A stretch of 39,947 bases of DNA, taken from contig NZ_SOCR01000009.1 in the NCBI RefSeq assembly GCF_004364335.1, positions 1 to 39,947 of the forward strand. The letters are read 5' to 3'. The stretch is from Pseudomonas graminis (GTDB taxonomy: Bacteria > Pseudomonadota > Gammaproteobacteria > Pseudomonadales > Pseudomonadaceae). Of this stretch, positions 1 through 8,380 are shown one piece after another. The position numbers were made by a program, and so were the translations under genes. The stretch's first letter is position 1. Every line of letters begins with the position of its first letter. Under the pieces are notes generated by a model. The model was not told the origin of the DNA. It saw only the letters and a list, made by a program, of their open reading frames with translations, and did not search any database.

Positions 1-16
1 CCCTGGATGTACGCCA

Positions 17-58
17 TAAGAAAATGCCCCGCATCTTTCGATGCGGGGCATTTTCTTA
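17..58. terminator. Perfect long hairpin, probable bidirectional terminator
   Basis: A 19-bp perfect inverted repeat (17-35 and 40-58) with a 4-base loop. The stem has a G+C-rich core (ATGCCCCGCAT) flanked by A tracts on the left and T tracts on the right, so it can end transcription in either direction. It most likely ends a gene lying left of the window; the regulator gene at 162-857 (minus strand) also points towards it. Confidence 0.8.
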
Positions 59-96
59 GATCTGAGGCAGGTTGGCTAGGTTTTCACACAGTCTGA

Positions 97-120
97 GTAG
101 GACCGGCTTCAGCCGGGAAG
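97..120. repeat. REP palindrome (CCGGCTTCAGCCGG type)
   Basis: GTAGGACCGGCTTCAGCCGG followed by GAAG: an imperfect palindrome of the type repeated at about 26.9, 27.1, 32.0-32.4 and 39.6-39.9 kb in this window. It lies just downstream of the minus-strand regulator gene, where REPs often cap transcripts. Confidence 0.85.
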
Positions 121-161
121 AGGCCGGTGTGAACGGCACACATTTCGAGCGATTAAGACCT

Positions 162-857
162 TCACTCAACCGGCGCCAGCCTTTCTCGGCTGTTGCTCAA
201 ATGCGTCCACATCGCAGCGCGGGCGGCGTCGGGGTCTTGGCGGCGGATGGCGGCGAGGATGGCTTCGTGTTCAAGGTTGGCCAGATACGCACTGTGGGTG
301 AGGCTCGCCCCGGCCCGTTCGCTGGTGGCGATGCGGCTGCGGGGGATGACGGCAATGCCGAGGTTCTGCAGGATCTCCACGAAATAAGGATTGCCGGTGG
401 CCTCGGCGATCAGCAGATGAAAGCGCCGATCCGCTTCGACGCAGCTGTCCTCTTTGGCCAACAGGTCCTGATAATCATCCAGCGCGGCGCGCATCGCCGT
501 CAGCTGGGCCTGACTCCGGCGTTGCGCGGCCAGGGCGACGGCCTGGGTTTCCAGACCCATGCGCAGTTCGATGATGTGCCGCACACTGAACGCCGTTTCC
601 ACCTTCAGATGCAGCCCGCTCTGCTCCGAACGCGCCAGCACGTAAGTGCCTTTGCCCTGATGGGTCTCGACCAGCCCGGATGCCTGCAGTTTTGAAATTG
701 CCTCGCGCACCACCGTGCGGCTCACGCCATGCTCGCGGACGATCTCGCTTTCCGACGGCAATTTCGTACCCGGCGCAATGGTGCCCATGAGAATCCGCTG
801 ACTCAGGTCGGTGACCAGGTCCGTCGCCAGGCTGTGCTGGCGTCGCTTGGGGCGCAT
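162..857 (-). CDS. GntR-family (FadR/FCD subfamily) transcriptional regulator of the glucarate cluster
   Basis: A 231-residue protein with the FadR layout. An N-terminal winged helix-turn-helix covers roughly residues 10-75 (PSESEIVREHGVSRTVVREA and GLVETHQGKGTYV). A C-terminal all-helical FCD ligand domain covers roughly 85-225; its D..RFH, H-E and H residues are the type that bind a metal or small acid in this family. The start is placed at the ATG at 857 because the longer reading frame needs a TTG at 875 with no better ribosome site. It is divergent from the glucarate transporter/dehydratase operon, so it is inferred to control that operon and to sense D-glucarate or a related sugar acid. 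The family and divergence are seen; the ligand is inferred. E. coli controls the same pathway with an unrelated activator (CdaR). Confidence 0.85.
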   Translation of the reverse strand: MRPKRRQHSLATDLVTDLSQRILMGTIAPGTKLPSESEIVREHGVSRTVVREAISKLQASGLVETHQGKGTYVLARSEQSGLHLKVETAFSVRHIIELRMGLETQAVALAAQRRSQAQLTAMRAALDDYQDLLAKEDSCVEADRRFHLLIAEATGNPYFVEILQNLGIAVIPRSRIATSERAGASLTHSAYLANLEHEAILAAIRRQDPDAARAAMWTHLSNSRERLAPVE

Positions 858-1222
858 GGGTCCGGTTCTATCCAAAAAAAAGTCATCCTATAAGTACTGA
901 ACGGAATGGCGGCCGCCATGCCGTGCTGTCCACTTGTATTTTCCTGACGGTACACGTGCAAAGCACGTATCAGTTCAGCTGCCTAACCCTCACCAGGAAC
1001 CGGCCAGGACCCCAGAAAACAGGGCCACGCAGCCGCCCTCGGCAACTCATTCAACTTGTCAGACAGGCGAGCCTAGCCCGACGAAATACTTCCCGCAACC
1101 CCCGTAAAGACGGTTGCCATGGCGATCATTACTTGTATGATGACTGGCAACAGGGCTACACACCTTGTCACACACAACGTGCTTAACCACCCGCATAAAA
1201 ATAATCAGTGGGAGTTACCAGA
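858..1222. promoter_or_regulatory. Divergent control region between the GntR regulator and the glucarate operon
   Basis: There is no credible gene here. Short symmetrical elements are visible: a 14-bp perfect palindrome ATGGCGGCCGCCAT (906-919), a 6-3-6 inverted repeat ACGTGC-AAA-GCACGT (954-968), and two inversely oriented, similar motifs, GTCATCCTATA (882-892) and GTATGATGAC (1135-1144). The last pair resembles the half-site style used by FadR-type GntR regulators and is the best operator candidate, but this is inference. No convincing -35/-10 pair was fixed. Confidence 0.35.
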
Positions 1223-2572
1223 GTGAACACATCCTCATCACGGGCAGATGACGCCAGCGATTCCGTCCTGCAATCGGCGGTCTCGAAAGTCAAACGACAC
1301 ATCCTGCCGCTCTTCGTCATCATGTTCATCGTCAACTACATCGACCGGGTCAACATCGGCTTCGTGCGTAGTCACATGGAACATGACCTGGGTATCGGCG
1401 CGGCCGCTTACGGCTTCGGTGCCGGCCTGTTCTTCATCGCGTATGCGATGTTCGAAGTCCCCTCCAACATCCTTTTGCAGAAAGTCGGCGCGCGCATCTG
1501 GCTGACCCGGATCATGCTGACCTGGGGCATCGTCGCCGCCTGCATGGCCTTCATTCAGACCGAAACCCACTTCTACATTCTGCGCTTCTTGCTGGGCGTG
1601 GCCGAAGCCGGGTTCTTCCCGGGCGTGATCTACTACTTCACCCGCTGGCTGCCTGGCGTCGAGCGCGGCAAGGCCATCGCCATCTTCCTCAGCGGCTCGG
1701 CGTTTGCGTCGCTGATTTCCGGCCCGCTCTCCGGCCTGCTGCTGCAGATCGACGCGCTGGGCTTCCACGGCTGGCAGTGGATGTATTTCATCGAAGGCAT
1801 GTTTTCCGTCGGGCTGTGCTTCTTCGTCTGGTTCTGGCTTGACTCCAAACCCCACGATGCCAAATGGCTGACCGAGGCCGAGAAAGACGCGCTGGTCAAC
1901 ACCATCGACGCCGAACAGAAGGCCCGCGAGGCGGCCAACCCGGTCAAGCTGTCCATCGGCAAGCTGCTCAAAGACCCGCAGATCATCCTGTTCTGCCTGA
2001 TGTATTTCTTCATCCAGCTGACGATCTACGCGGCGACGTTCTGGCTGCCAAGCATCATCAAGAAGATGGGCGACCTCACCGACTTCCAGGTCGGCCTTTT
2101 CAACTCGATCCCGTGGTTCATCGCCATCGTCTGCATGTACGGTTTTGCCTCGCTGTCGGCCAAGTGGAAACACCAGCAGGCGTGGGTTGCCGTGGCCTTG
2201 TTGATCGCGGCGGCAGGGATGTTCATGTCCACCACCGGCGGTCCGGTGTTCGCCTTCGTGGCGATCTGTTTCGCGGCGATGGGGTTCAAGTCGGCATCTT
2301 CACTGTTCTGGCCGATCCCCCAGGGTTATCTGGATGCGCGGATCGCCGCCGGCGTCATCGCGCTGATCAACTCGGTGGGCAACCTCGGCGGCTTCGTCGC
2401 GCCGACCACCTTCGGCATCCTCGAACAGCAGACCGGTTCGATTCAGGGCGGCCTGTACGGTTTGACCGCGACCTCGATCATCGCCGCGATTCTGGTGTTC
2501 ACCGTGCGCACCACACCCAAGCCCGGCGCGGTGCCGATCGCCAAGGTTGACGTGACGCCCAGTCACACCTGA
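1223..2572 (+). CDS. gudP: MFS D-glucarate (GudP-like) transporter
   Basis: A 449-residue, 12-helix major facilitator protein of the anion:cation symporter family (E. coli GudP is about 450 residues). Family hallmarks seen are NYIDRVNIGF near the first helix, the long amphipathic loop between helices 6 and 7 (EKDALVNTIDAEQKAREA), and FWPIPQGYLDARIAAG near helix 10. The GTG at 1223 is preferred because GGGAG lies 8 bases upstream; an upstream GTG at 1208 overlaps that ribosome site. It sits 74 bp upstream of gudD and is probably co-transcribed, so uptake of D-glucarate (perhaps also galactarate) is inferred. Closely related members carry galactonate or phthalate-type anions, so the exact substrate is not certain. 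Confidence 0.85.
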   Translation: MNTSSSRADDASDSVLQSAVSKVKRHILPLFVIMFIVNYIDRVNIGFVRSHMEHDLGIGAAAYGFGAGLFFIAYAMFEVPSNILLQKVGARIWLTRIMLTWGIVAACMAFIQTETHFYILRFLLGVAEAGFFPGVIYYFTRWLPGVERGKAIAIFLSGSAFASLISGPLSGLLLQIDALGFHGWQWMYFIEGMFSVGLCFFVWFWLDSKPHDAKWLTEAEKDALVNTIDAEQKAREAANPVKLSIGKLLKDPQIILFCLMYFFIQLTIYAATFWLPSIIKKMGDLTDFQVGLFNSIPWFIAIVCMYGFASLSAKWKHQQAWVAVALLIAAAGMFMSTTGGPVFAFVAICFAAMGFKSASSLFWPIPQGYLDARIAAGVIALINSVGNLGGFVAPTTFGILEQQTGSIQGGLYGLTATSIIAAILVFTVRTTPKPGAVPIAKVDVTPSHT

Positions 2573-2646
2573 TCCGCACAGTTTCAGCCCTGAGCCTTTT
2601 CAAGACAGCGCGCTCGGCGCGCCAGGCATTACCAAGGATTTTAGCC

Positions 2647-3990
2647 ATGAACACACAGACTTCCGGCAGCACCCCCGTCATCACCGACATGCAGGTCATT
2701 CCGGTGGCCGGCCACGACGACATGCTGCTCAACCTCAGCGGCGCCCACGGTCCGTATTTCACCCGCAACATCGTCATCCTCAAGGACAACGCCGGCCACA
2801 CCGGCGTGGGTGAAATCCCCGGCGGCGAGAAAATCCGCCAGACCCTTGAAGACGCCCGGACCCTGGTGGTCGGCAGCAGCATCGGCAACTACCAGAAGAT
2901 CCTCAACGACGTGCGCCGCACCTTCGCCGAGCGCGATGCCGGCGGTCGCGGCCTGCAGACCTTCGACTTGCGCATCACCATTCATGCGGTCACCGGCATC
3001 GAAGCCGCCGTGCTGGATCTGCTCGGTCAGCACCTGGAAGTGCCGGTCGCGGCGCTGCTTGGCGAAGGCCAGCAGCGTGACGAAGTGAAGATGCTCGGCT
3101 ACCTGTTTTATGTCGGTGACCAGACGAAGACCAACCTGCCCTATCGCACCGAAGCCGATGCGGACAACGCGTGGTTTCGCGTCCGTCACGAAGAAGCACT
3201 GACCCCGCAAGCGGTGGTGCGTCTGGCCGAAGCGGCTTACGCGCACTACGGTTTTGAAGACTTCAAGCTCAAGGGCGGCGTGCTCAGCGGCGATGCGGAA
3301 ATCGAAGCGGTGACGGCACTGGCCGAGCGCTTCCCGAAAGCGCGCATTACCCTCGACCCGAACGGCGCCTGGTCACTGAAAGAAGCGGTGCGTCTGTGCC
3401 GCGATCAGCACAAGGTACTGGCCTATGCCGAAGACCCCTGTGGCGCCGAAAACGGTTACTCGGGCCGCGAAGTCATGGCTGAATTCCGTCGCGCCACCGG
3501 GCTGCGCACCGCCACTAACATGATTGCCACCGACTGGCGCGAAATGGGTCATGCCATCCAGCTTCAATCAGTGGACATCCCCCTGGCCGACCCGCACTTC
3601 TGGACCATGCAGGGTTCGGTCCGTGTCGCGCAGATGTGCCACGAATGGGGCCTGACCTGGGGCTCGCACTCCAACAACCACTTCGATATTTCCCTGGCGA
3701 TGTTCACCCACGCGGCCGCCGCTGCGCCGGGCAACATCACCGCCATCGACACCCACTGGATCTGGCAGGACGGCCAGCGGCTGACCAAGGCACCGCTGCA
3801 GATCATCGGCGGCAGCGTGCAGGTGCCGAAAAAACCTGGGCTGGGTGTCGAGATCGACATGGATCAGGTGGCCAAGGCTCACGAACTGTACAAAGGGATG
3901 GGGCTGGGCGCGCGGGATGACAGCGTCGCGATGCAGTTCCTGGTGCCGAACTGGACGTTCAACAACAAGCAGCCGTGTCTGGTGCGCTGA
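2647..3990 (+). CDS. gudD: Glucarate dehydratase
   Basis: A 447-residue enolase-superfamily enzyme that dehydrates D-glucarate (and L-idarate) to 5-keto-4-deoxy-D-glucarate, the first step of the aldarate route to 2-oxoglutarate. The catalytic and metal residues are all present: the KxK motif FKLKGG (K207, K209), metal ligands D237 (DPNGAW), E262 (AEDPCG) and N291 (ATNM), and the general base H341 (WGSHSNNH) with D315. The two-residue offset from E. coli GudD is consistent along the protein. Length matches the family (446 in E. coli). It follows the transporter by 74 bp and is followed by a terminator at about 4080. The downstream aldolase/dehydratase of this pathway is not in the window. Confidence 0.96.
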   Translation: MNTQTSGSTPVITDMQVIPVAGHDDMLLNLSGAHGPYFTRNIVILKDNAGHTGVGEIPGGEKIRQTLEDARTLVVGSSIGNYQKILNDVRRTFAERDAGGRGLQTFDLRITIHAVTGIEAAVLDLLGQHLEVPVAALLGEGQQRDEVKMLGYLFYVGDQTKTNLPYRTEADADNAWFRVRHEEALTPQAVVRLAEAAYAHYGFEDFKLKGGVLSGDAEIEAVTALAERFPKARITLDPNGAWSLKEAVRLCRDQHKVLAYAEDPCGAENGYSGREVMAEFRRATGLRTATNMIATDWREMGHAIQLQSVDIPLADPHFWTMQGSVRVAQMCHEWGLTWGSHSNNHFDISLAMFTHAAAAAPGNITAIDTHWIWQDGQRLTKAPLQIIGGSVQVPKKPGLGVEIDMDQVAKAHELYKGMGLGARDDSVAMQFLVPNWTFNNKQPCLVR

Positions 3991-4079
3991 TCCACTGATG
4001 TGAACCGGTCGGCCCGTCGTTGAAACCACGGCGGCACAGGCCGGTTAAACAGGTTCACCTAAACTGCCAAATGGCGACC

Positions 4080-4107
4080 GGCGCGTAACCCCTTGCGCGC
4101 CGTTTTT
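4080..4107 (+). terminator. Rho-independent terminator of the glucarate operon
   Basis: GGCGCG (4080-4085) pairs with CGCGCC (4096-4101) across a 10-base loop, followed by GTTTTTC. It lies 90 bp after the gudD stop and just before the next gene. Confidence 0.65.
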
Positions 4108-4171
4108 CTTCATCATCTGTTCTAGCGGCCACGTGCTAATGTTCGCGCATCTCACTGCCGTGAAGTCCTCC

Positions 4172-4825
4172 ATGTCCCGCCTTGCCAAGACCCACCCTCG
4201 CCTGACCATTGCCACCCTCATCGGCGTCGCCGCCGGTATCGCCAGCGCGTTTGTCGCCCCGGACATTTCAGTGATCAGCAAATGCCTGATCGGCTGGAAC
4301 GTCGCCGGCTGGCTGTACATGGCGATGATCATGCGCCGCACCTTCAAATCGAGCGCGGATGACGTGCGCCGGGTCGCGGAAATCGAGGACGAGAACGCTG
4401 GCGTTGTGCTGTTCGTCGTGTGTGTGGCGGCCATTGCCAGCCTGGCGGCGATCATCCTGGAACTGGCCGGCATCCAGGACATGAAGGACGCCGACAAGGC
4501 GCTGCATTACGCCTTCACCGGCTTTACCATCCTTGGCTCATGGCTGCTGATCGGCGTGGTCTTCAGCCTGCATTACGCGCGGGTGTTCTACACCTGGCGC
4601 GGCGACAAGCCGGCGCTGCGCTTTGCCGATGGCGAGGAAAACCCTGACTACTGGGACTTTCTGTACTTCTCCTTCACCCTGAGCGTCGCCGTGCAGACCT
4701 CCGATGTCGGCGTCGCCACCCGCGGACTGCGCAAAGTGGTACTGGCGCAGTCGCTGATCGGGTTTGTGTTCAACACCTCGATTCTGGGGTTCTCGATCAA
4801 CATCGCGGCGGGGTTGTTTAACTGA
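4172..4825 (+). CDS. DUF1345 family inner-membrane protein
   Basis: A protein of about 217 residues with a short basic N-terminus and five or so hydrophobic segments. The C-terminal half holds the conserved DUF1345 features: HYARVFYTW, then YWDFLYFSFTLSVAVQTSDV, then a last membrane helix (VFNTSILGFSINI). The function of this family is not established; the YFSFTL/QTSD segment resembles the pore region of ion channels, which is an analogy only. Start choice is uncertain: ATG at 4172 gives the usual MSRLAKTHPRL beginning, while in-frame GTG/ATG codons at 4133, 4139 and 4160 lack ribosome sites. It appears to be a single-gene unit between a terminator and the tandem REP array. Confidence 0.8.
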   Translation: MSRLAKTHPRLTIATLIGVAAGIASAFVAPDISVISKCLIGWNVAGWLYMAMIMRRTFKSSADDVRRVAEIEDENAGVVLFVVCVAAIASLAAIILELAGIQDMKDADKALHYAFTGFTILGSWLLIGVVFSLHYARVFYTWRGDKPALRFADGEENPDYWDFLYFSFTLSVAVQTSDVGVATRGLRKVVLAQSLIGFVFNTSILGFSINIAAGLFN

Positions 4826-4895
4826 CGTTCTTGCAGGGCCGGATGGCTGGCGGACCCATCGTGACATCCGACATTTTCGCCGCTGACCCGACGCG

Positions 4896-5690
4896 TTCGC
4901 CAGCAAGCCGGCTCCTACGGACCGAGTTGGATCGGTCAATTGTGCAAAGCCTTCGCGGGCAAGCGCGCTCCTGCACCGGTTTGCGGTGGGTGATGCATCG
5001 TGGTCAGACGCAGAACCGTAGGAGCCGGCTTGCTGGCGAACGCGGTGGTTCAGAGCCGGAAGTGTCGACTGACGAAACTGGTTCGCCAGCAAGCTGGCTC
5101 CTACGGACCGAGTTGGATCGATCAATTGTGCAAAGCATTCGCGGGCGAGCGCGCTCCTGCACCGGTTTTCGGTGGGTGATGCATCGTGGTCAGACGCAGA
5201 ACCGTAGGAGCCGGCGTGCTGGCGAACGCGGTGGTTCAGAGCCGGAAGTGCCGACTGACGAAACCGGTTCGCCAGCGAGCCGGCTCCTACGGATCGAGTT
5301 GGATCGGTCAATTGTGCAAAGCATTCGCGGGAAAGCGCGCTCCTGCACCGGTTTGCGGTGGGTGATGCATCGTGGTCAGACGCAGAACCGTAGGAGCCGG
5401 CTTGCTGGCGAACGCGGTGGTTCAGAGCCGGAAGTGTCGACTGACGAAACCGGTTCGCCAGCGAGCCGGCTCCTACGGATCGAGTTGGATCGGTCAATTG
5501 TGCAAAGCCTTCGCGGGCAAGCGCGCGCCTACACCGGTTTGCGGTGGGTGATGCATCGTGGTCAGACGCAGAACCGTAGGAGCCGGCTTGCTGGCGAACG
5601 CGGTGGTTCAGAGCCGGAAGTGCCGACTGACGAAACCGGTTCGCCAGCAAGCCGGCTCCTACGGATCGCGTTGGAGCGGTCGACTTCGCA
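4896..5690. repeat. Tandem array of 186-bp REP-containing units (4 full copies plus a partial fifth)
   Basis: The sequence TTCGCCAGC recurs at 4896, 5082, 5268, 5454 and 5640, an exact 186-bp spacing. Each unit holds three palindromic modules: one inverted REP (TTCGCCAGCAAGCCGGCTCC), one TTCGCGGGCAAGCGCGCTCC type, and one direct GTAGGAGCCGGCTTGCTGGC. These are joined by identical linkers (GTTGGATCGGTCAATTGTGC; GTGGGTGATGCATCGTGGTC). Copies differ at only a few positions. Because 186 is divisible by three, long open frames run through the array on both strands; these are artefacts. The array fills the gap between the DUF1345 gene and the dehydrogenase. Confidence 0.95.
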
Positions 5691-5792
5691 AAGACGCGTT
5701 TTCAGAGTGGGGCCGGGGTTCCAGAGTGAACCGCTCAGGCGTACTGTGAGCGCCACAAAATCCAACATCGCTGCTGAACGAGGCCTCGCTCA

Positions 5793-6758
5793 ATGACCCA
5801 GGATTCCGGGCTGAAGATTGCCGTACTCGACGACTGGCAATCGGTCGCCGAACACGTTGTGGACTGGACCGTTTTGCAACCGATCGGCGAGGTCAGTTTT
5901 CTCCATGACTACCCGGCGGATACAGACGCCATGGTCGCCCGCCTCAAAGATTTCCAGATCCTCTGCGTGATGCGCGAACGCACGATTTTCGATGACGCCC
6001 TGCTCACTCAGCTACCCAACCTGAAACTGCTGGTCACCGGCGGCATGCGCAATGCGGCGCTGGACCTCAAGGCCGCCTCGCGCCTGGGCATCACCGTGGT
6101 CGGCACCGACAGCTACAAGTACGCGGCGCCTGAACTAACCTGGGCGCTGATCATGGGCGTCACCCGCAACCTGGTGGAGGAAGCCAATTCCCTGCGCGCG
6201 GGCGACTGGCAGATCGGCCTCGGCAGCGACCTGTACGGCAAGACCCTGGGCATCGTCGGGCTGGGCAGCATCGGCCAGAAGATCGCCCGCTACGGCAAGG
6301 CCTTCGACATGAAGGTGATTGCCTGGAGCGAGAACCTCACCGCTGAACGCGCGGCCGAGCATGGCGTGACGTACGTCAGCAAACAGGAACTGTTCGAGCA
6401 AGCGGACGTGGTCTCGGTGAACCTGGTGCTCAGCGAGCGCAGCCGCGGGCTGGTGGACGCCGAATCGCTGAAGCGCATGAAGCCGACCGCGTATCTGGTG
6501 AACACCGCGCGCGGGCCGATCGTCGACGAGGACGCGCTGATCAAGGTGCTCACCCAGAAGAAAATCGCTGGCGCTGCGCTGGACGTCTACAGCGTCGAGC
6601 CGCTACCGGTCGATCACCCGTTCCGCACGCTGCCCAATGTCCTGGCCACACCCCACGTGGGCTACGTGACCGAGAACAACTACCGGATGTTCTTCAACCA
6701 GATGATTGAAGACATTCAGACCTGGCACGCCGGCGCGCCGATTCGCGTGTTGGCCTGA
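5793..6758 (+). CDS. D-isomer-specific 2-hydroxyacid dehydrogenase
   Basis: A 321-residue NAD(P)-dependent oxidoreductase that interconverts a 2-oxoacid and a D-2-hydroxyacid. The Rossmann motif GLGSIG is at residues 156-161. The catalytic set is complete: R240 (NTARGP), E269 (SVEPLP) and H288 (ATPHVG). The catalytic-domain lobes flank the cofactor domain (about 1-105 and 290-321). The family includes phosphoglycerate, glyoxylate/hydroxypyruvate and D-lactate dehydrogenases; the sequence alone does not select among them. The ATG follows a GAGG at a workable distance. It is followed 61 bp later by the nicotinamidase gene, which may be co-transcribed. Confidence 0.9.
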   Translation: MTQDSGLKIAVLDDWQSVAEHVVDWTVLQPIGEVSFLHDYPADTDAMVARLKDFQILCVMRERTIFDDALLTQLPNLKLLVTGGMRNAALDLKAASRLGITVVGTDSYKYAAPELTWALIMGVTRNLVEEANSLRAGDWQIGLGSDLYGKTLGIVGLGSIGQKIARYGKAFDMKVIAWSENLTAERAAEHGVTYVSKQELFEQADVVSVNLVLSERSRGLVDAESLKRMKPTAYLVNTARGPIVDEDALIKVLTQKKIAGAALDVYSVEPLPVDHPFRTLPNVLATPHVGYVTENNYRMFFNQMIEDIQTWHAGAPIRVLA

Positions 6759-6819
6759 CCACGATTCGTACCCATTGCCTCAAGACTCAGGTTCACGACT
6801 CACTGCATCAAGGACTCCG

Positions 6820-7473
6820 ATGATGACCACGCCCCTTTCCCGCTTGCCCTCCGACCCCCGCGCCGCGTTGCTGGTGATCGACATGCAATACGACTTCATG
6901 CCCGGCGGCGCGCTGGCCGTGGCCGGAGGCGATGCGCTGGTGCCGTTGATCAACCGCCTCGGCGCGCAGTTTCGCAACGTGGTCATGGCCCAGGATTGGC
7001 ACCCGCGCGGGCATGTCTCGTTTGCGTCGAGCCACGCCGGGCGCGCGCCATTTGACAGCATCACCCTGCCCTACGGCGCGCAGACCCTGTGGCCCGATCA
7101 CTGCGTGCAAGGCAGCCACGGTGCCCAGTTACATGCCGATCTGGACATCACCCATGCACAGTTGATCCTGCGCAAGGGCTGCAACGCCGGCATTGACAGC
7201 TATTCGGCGTTCGTCGAAGCCGACCGCATGACGCGCACCGGGCTGGCCGGCTATCTGAGCGAGCGTGGCATCGACAGCGTGTTCGTGGTCGGCCTGGCCC
7301 TGGATTTCTGCGTGGCCTGGACCGCGCTGGACGCTCGGGCGGCGGGGTTCAATACCTGGGTGATCGCCGATGCGTGCAAGGCCATCGACCTGAACGGCTC
7401 GCTGGACCAGGCCTGGAAAGAGATGGCCCTGGCGGGGGTCAGCAGGATCGACAGTGCAGACCTCATTGACTGA
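6820..7473 (+). CDS. pncA: Nicotinamidase (isochorismatase-fold amidohydrolase)
   Basis: A 217-residue cysteine hydrolase expected to convert nicotinamide to nicotinate in NAD salvage. The catalytic triad is visible: D21 (VIDMQYDF), K119 (LRKGC) and C164 (ALDFCVAWTALDA). The metal ligands D59, H61 and H64 lie in AQDWHPRGHVSF. The 'WPDHCVQGS' segment and the cis-peptide region GLALDFCV are typical of PncA rather than of other isochorismatase-fold proteins. The ATG at 6820 has AAGGA upstream; a second ATG follows at once. Length is normal for bacterial PncA (about 210). It lies 61 bp after the dehydrogenase gene in the same direction. Confidence 0.9.
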   Translation: MMTTPLSRLPSDPRAALLVIDMQYDFMPGGALAVAGGDALVPLINRLGAQFRNVVMAQDWHPRGHVSFASSHAGRAPFDSITLPYGAQTLWPDHCVQGSHGAQLHADLDITHAQLILRKGCNAGIDSYSAFVEADRMTRTGLAGYLSERGIDSVFVVGLALDFCVAWTALDARAAGFNTWVIADACKAIDLNGSLDQAWKEMALAGVSRIDSADLID

Positions 7474-7488
7474 ACACAAAGCCCCACT

Positions 7489-7650
7489 GTAGGAGCGTGG
7501 CTTGTCCCGCGATCATGTCAGACCCGTCACCGCCCAAGTGACTGACTCACCGCTAATCTCTGTGGGAGCCGGCTTGCTGGCGAATTGCGGTGTGCCAGCC
7601 GCCCTCTTCGTATCTGTCCGGACGCGTTCGCCAGCAAGCCGGCTCCTACA
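7489..7650. repeat. REP cluster (three elements, one head-to-head pair)
   Basis: Elements at 7489-7512 (GTAGGAGCGTGGCTTGTCCC, degenerate), 7561-7584 (GTGGGAGCCGGCTTGCTGGC) and the inverse at 7623-7650 (GTTCGCCAGCAAGCCGGCTC). The last two form a large stem-loop between the convergent pncA and GNAT genes and may act as the shared transcript end. Confidence 0.85.
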
Positions 7651-7707
7651 GTTGCTCGTTGCGATACCGACCCTCGACATTCGACGCTGGGCCACCCGTA
7701 AAACGCC

Positions 7708-8193
7708 TCACCCCTCCCCCAACGCAAAGCGCTTCAACCCTTCCCCCTCCATCCGGTAGCGCACCCACTCGTCCTGGGGCTCGGCGCCGATGGATTTGTA
7801 GAAATCGATCGCCGGCTGGTTCCAGTCCAGCACGCTCCATTCCAGACGTCCGCAGCCGCTGTCGTGGGCGATCTTGGCCAGATGGCGCAACAGCTTCTTG
7901 CCGGCGCCGACGCCCCGTTGCGCGGCGGACACGTACAAATCCTCGAGGTACAGGCCCTTGCGGCCCAGCCAGGTGGAGTAGCTCAGGAAGTACACGGCAA
8001 AACCGATGGGCTGGTCGTCCAGCAGGCAGATCAGCGCCTTGGCCGGCGTGGCCTCGTCGAACAGGCTGCGCTCGATGTCGGCGACACTGGCCTTGACCTC
8101 GTGCTCGGCTTTCTCGTAGATCGCAAGCTCGGTGATGAAGCCCAGAATGACGGCGGCGTCGGCACGGGTGGCGTCGCGGATGTGAAGGGTCAA
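7708..8193 (-). CDS. GNAT acetyltransferase, spermidine/diamine (SSAT)-like
   Basis: A 161-residue GCN5-related N-acetyltransferase. It shows the subfamily signature LYLEDLYV, the acetyl-CoA pyrophosphate loop QRGVGAGKKLL, and the C-terminal WSVLDWNQPAIDFYKSIGA. This arrangement is shared with eukaryotic spermidine/spermine and thialysine acetyltransferases, so the acceptor is probably a small amine or amino acid; that is inference. The frame begins with a TTG at 8193 preceded by GGGAGA, and no in-frame ATG occurs nearby, so a TTG start is likely. It is convergent with pncA. Confidence 0.85.
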   Translation of the reverse strand: MTLHIRDATRADAAVILGFITELAIYEKAEHEVKASVADIERSLFDEATPAKALICLLDDQPIGFAVYFLSYSTWLGRKGLYLEDLYVSAAQRGVGAGKKLLRHLAKIAHDSGCGRLEWSVLDWNQPAIDFYKSIGAEPQDEWVRYRMEGEGLKRFALGEG

Positions 8194-8380
8194 AAGAGGT
8201 TCTCCCAGGTCAGTGAAAAGGCTGCCGCCGTTGGCGAACGACGGGTAACGGATTGTGTCTCAAGCAGCAGCGCCGCGCAGCAAGCATGTATAAGCGACCG
8301 CCGCCTCCCGAGCGCTCGTCTACCGAGCATTCACCCGAAGAACACGCTTAGACGTGCATTGACCTATCCAAAGGATCGCC

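Noticed and set aside
923..1186. An 87-codon plus-strand frame between the GntR gene and gudP
   Set aside because: Poor composition, no ribosome site, and it covers the expected promoter region.
4538..5796. Two long open frames (321 and 370 codons) on opposite strands across 4.5-5.8 kb
   Set aside because: They run through the 186-bp tandem array, whose period is a multiple of three, and the predicted proteins are repeats of REP translations.
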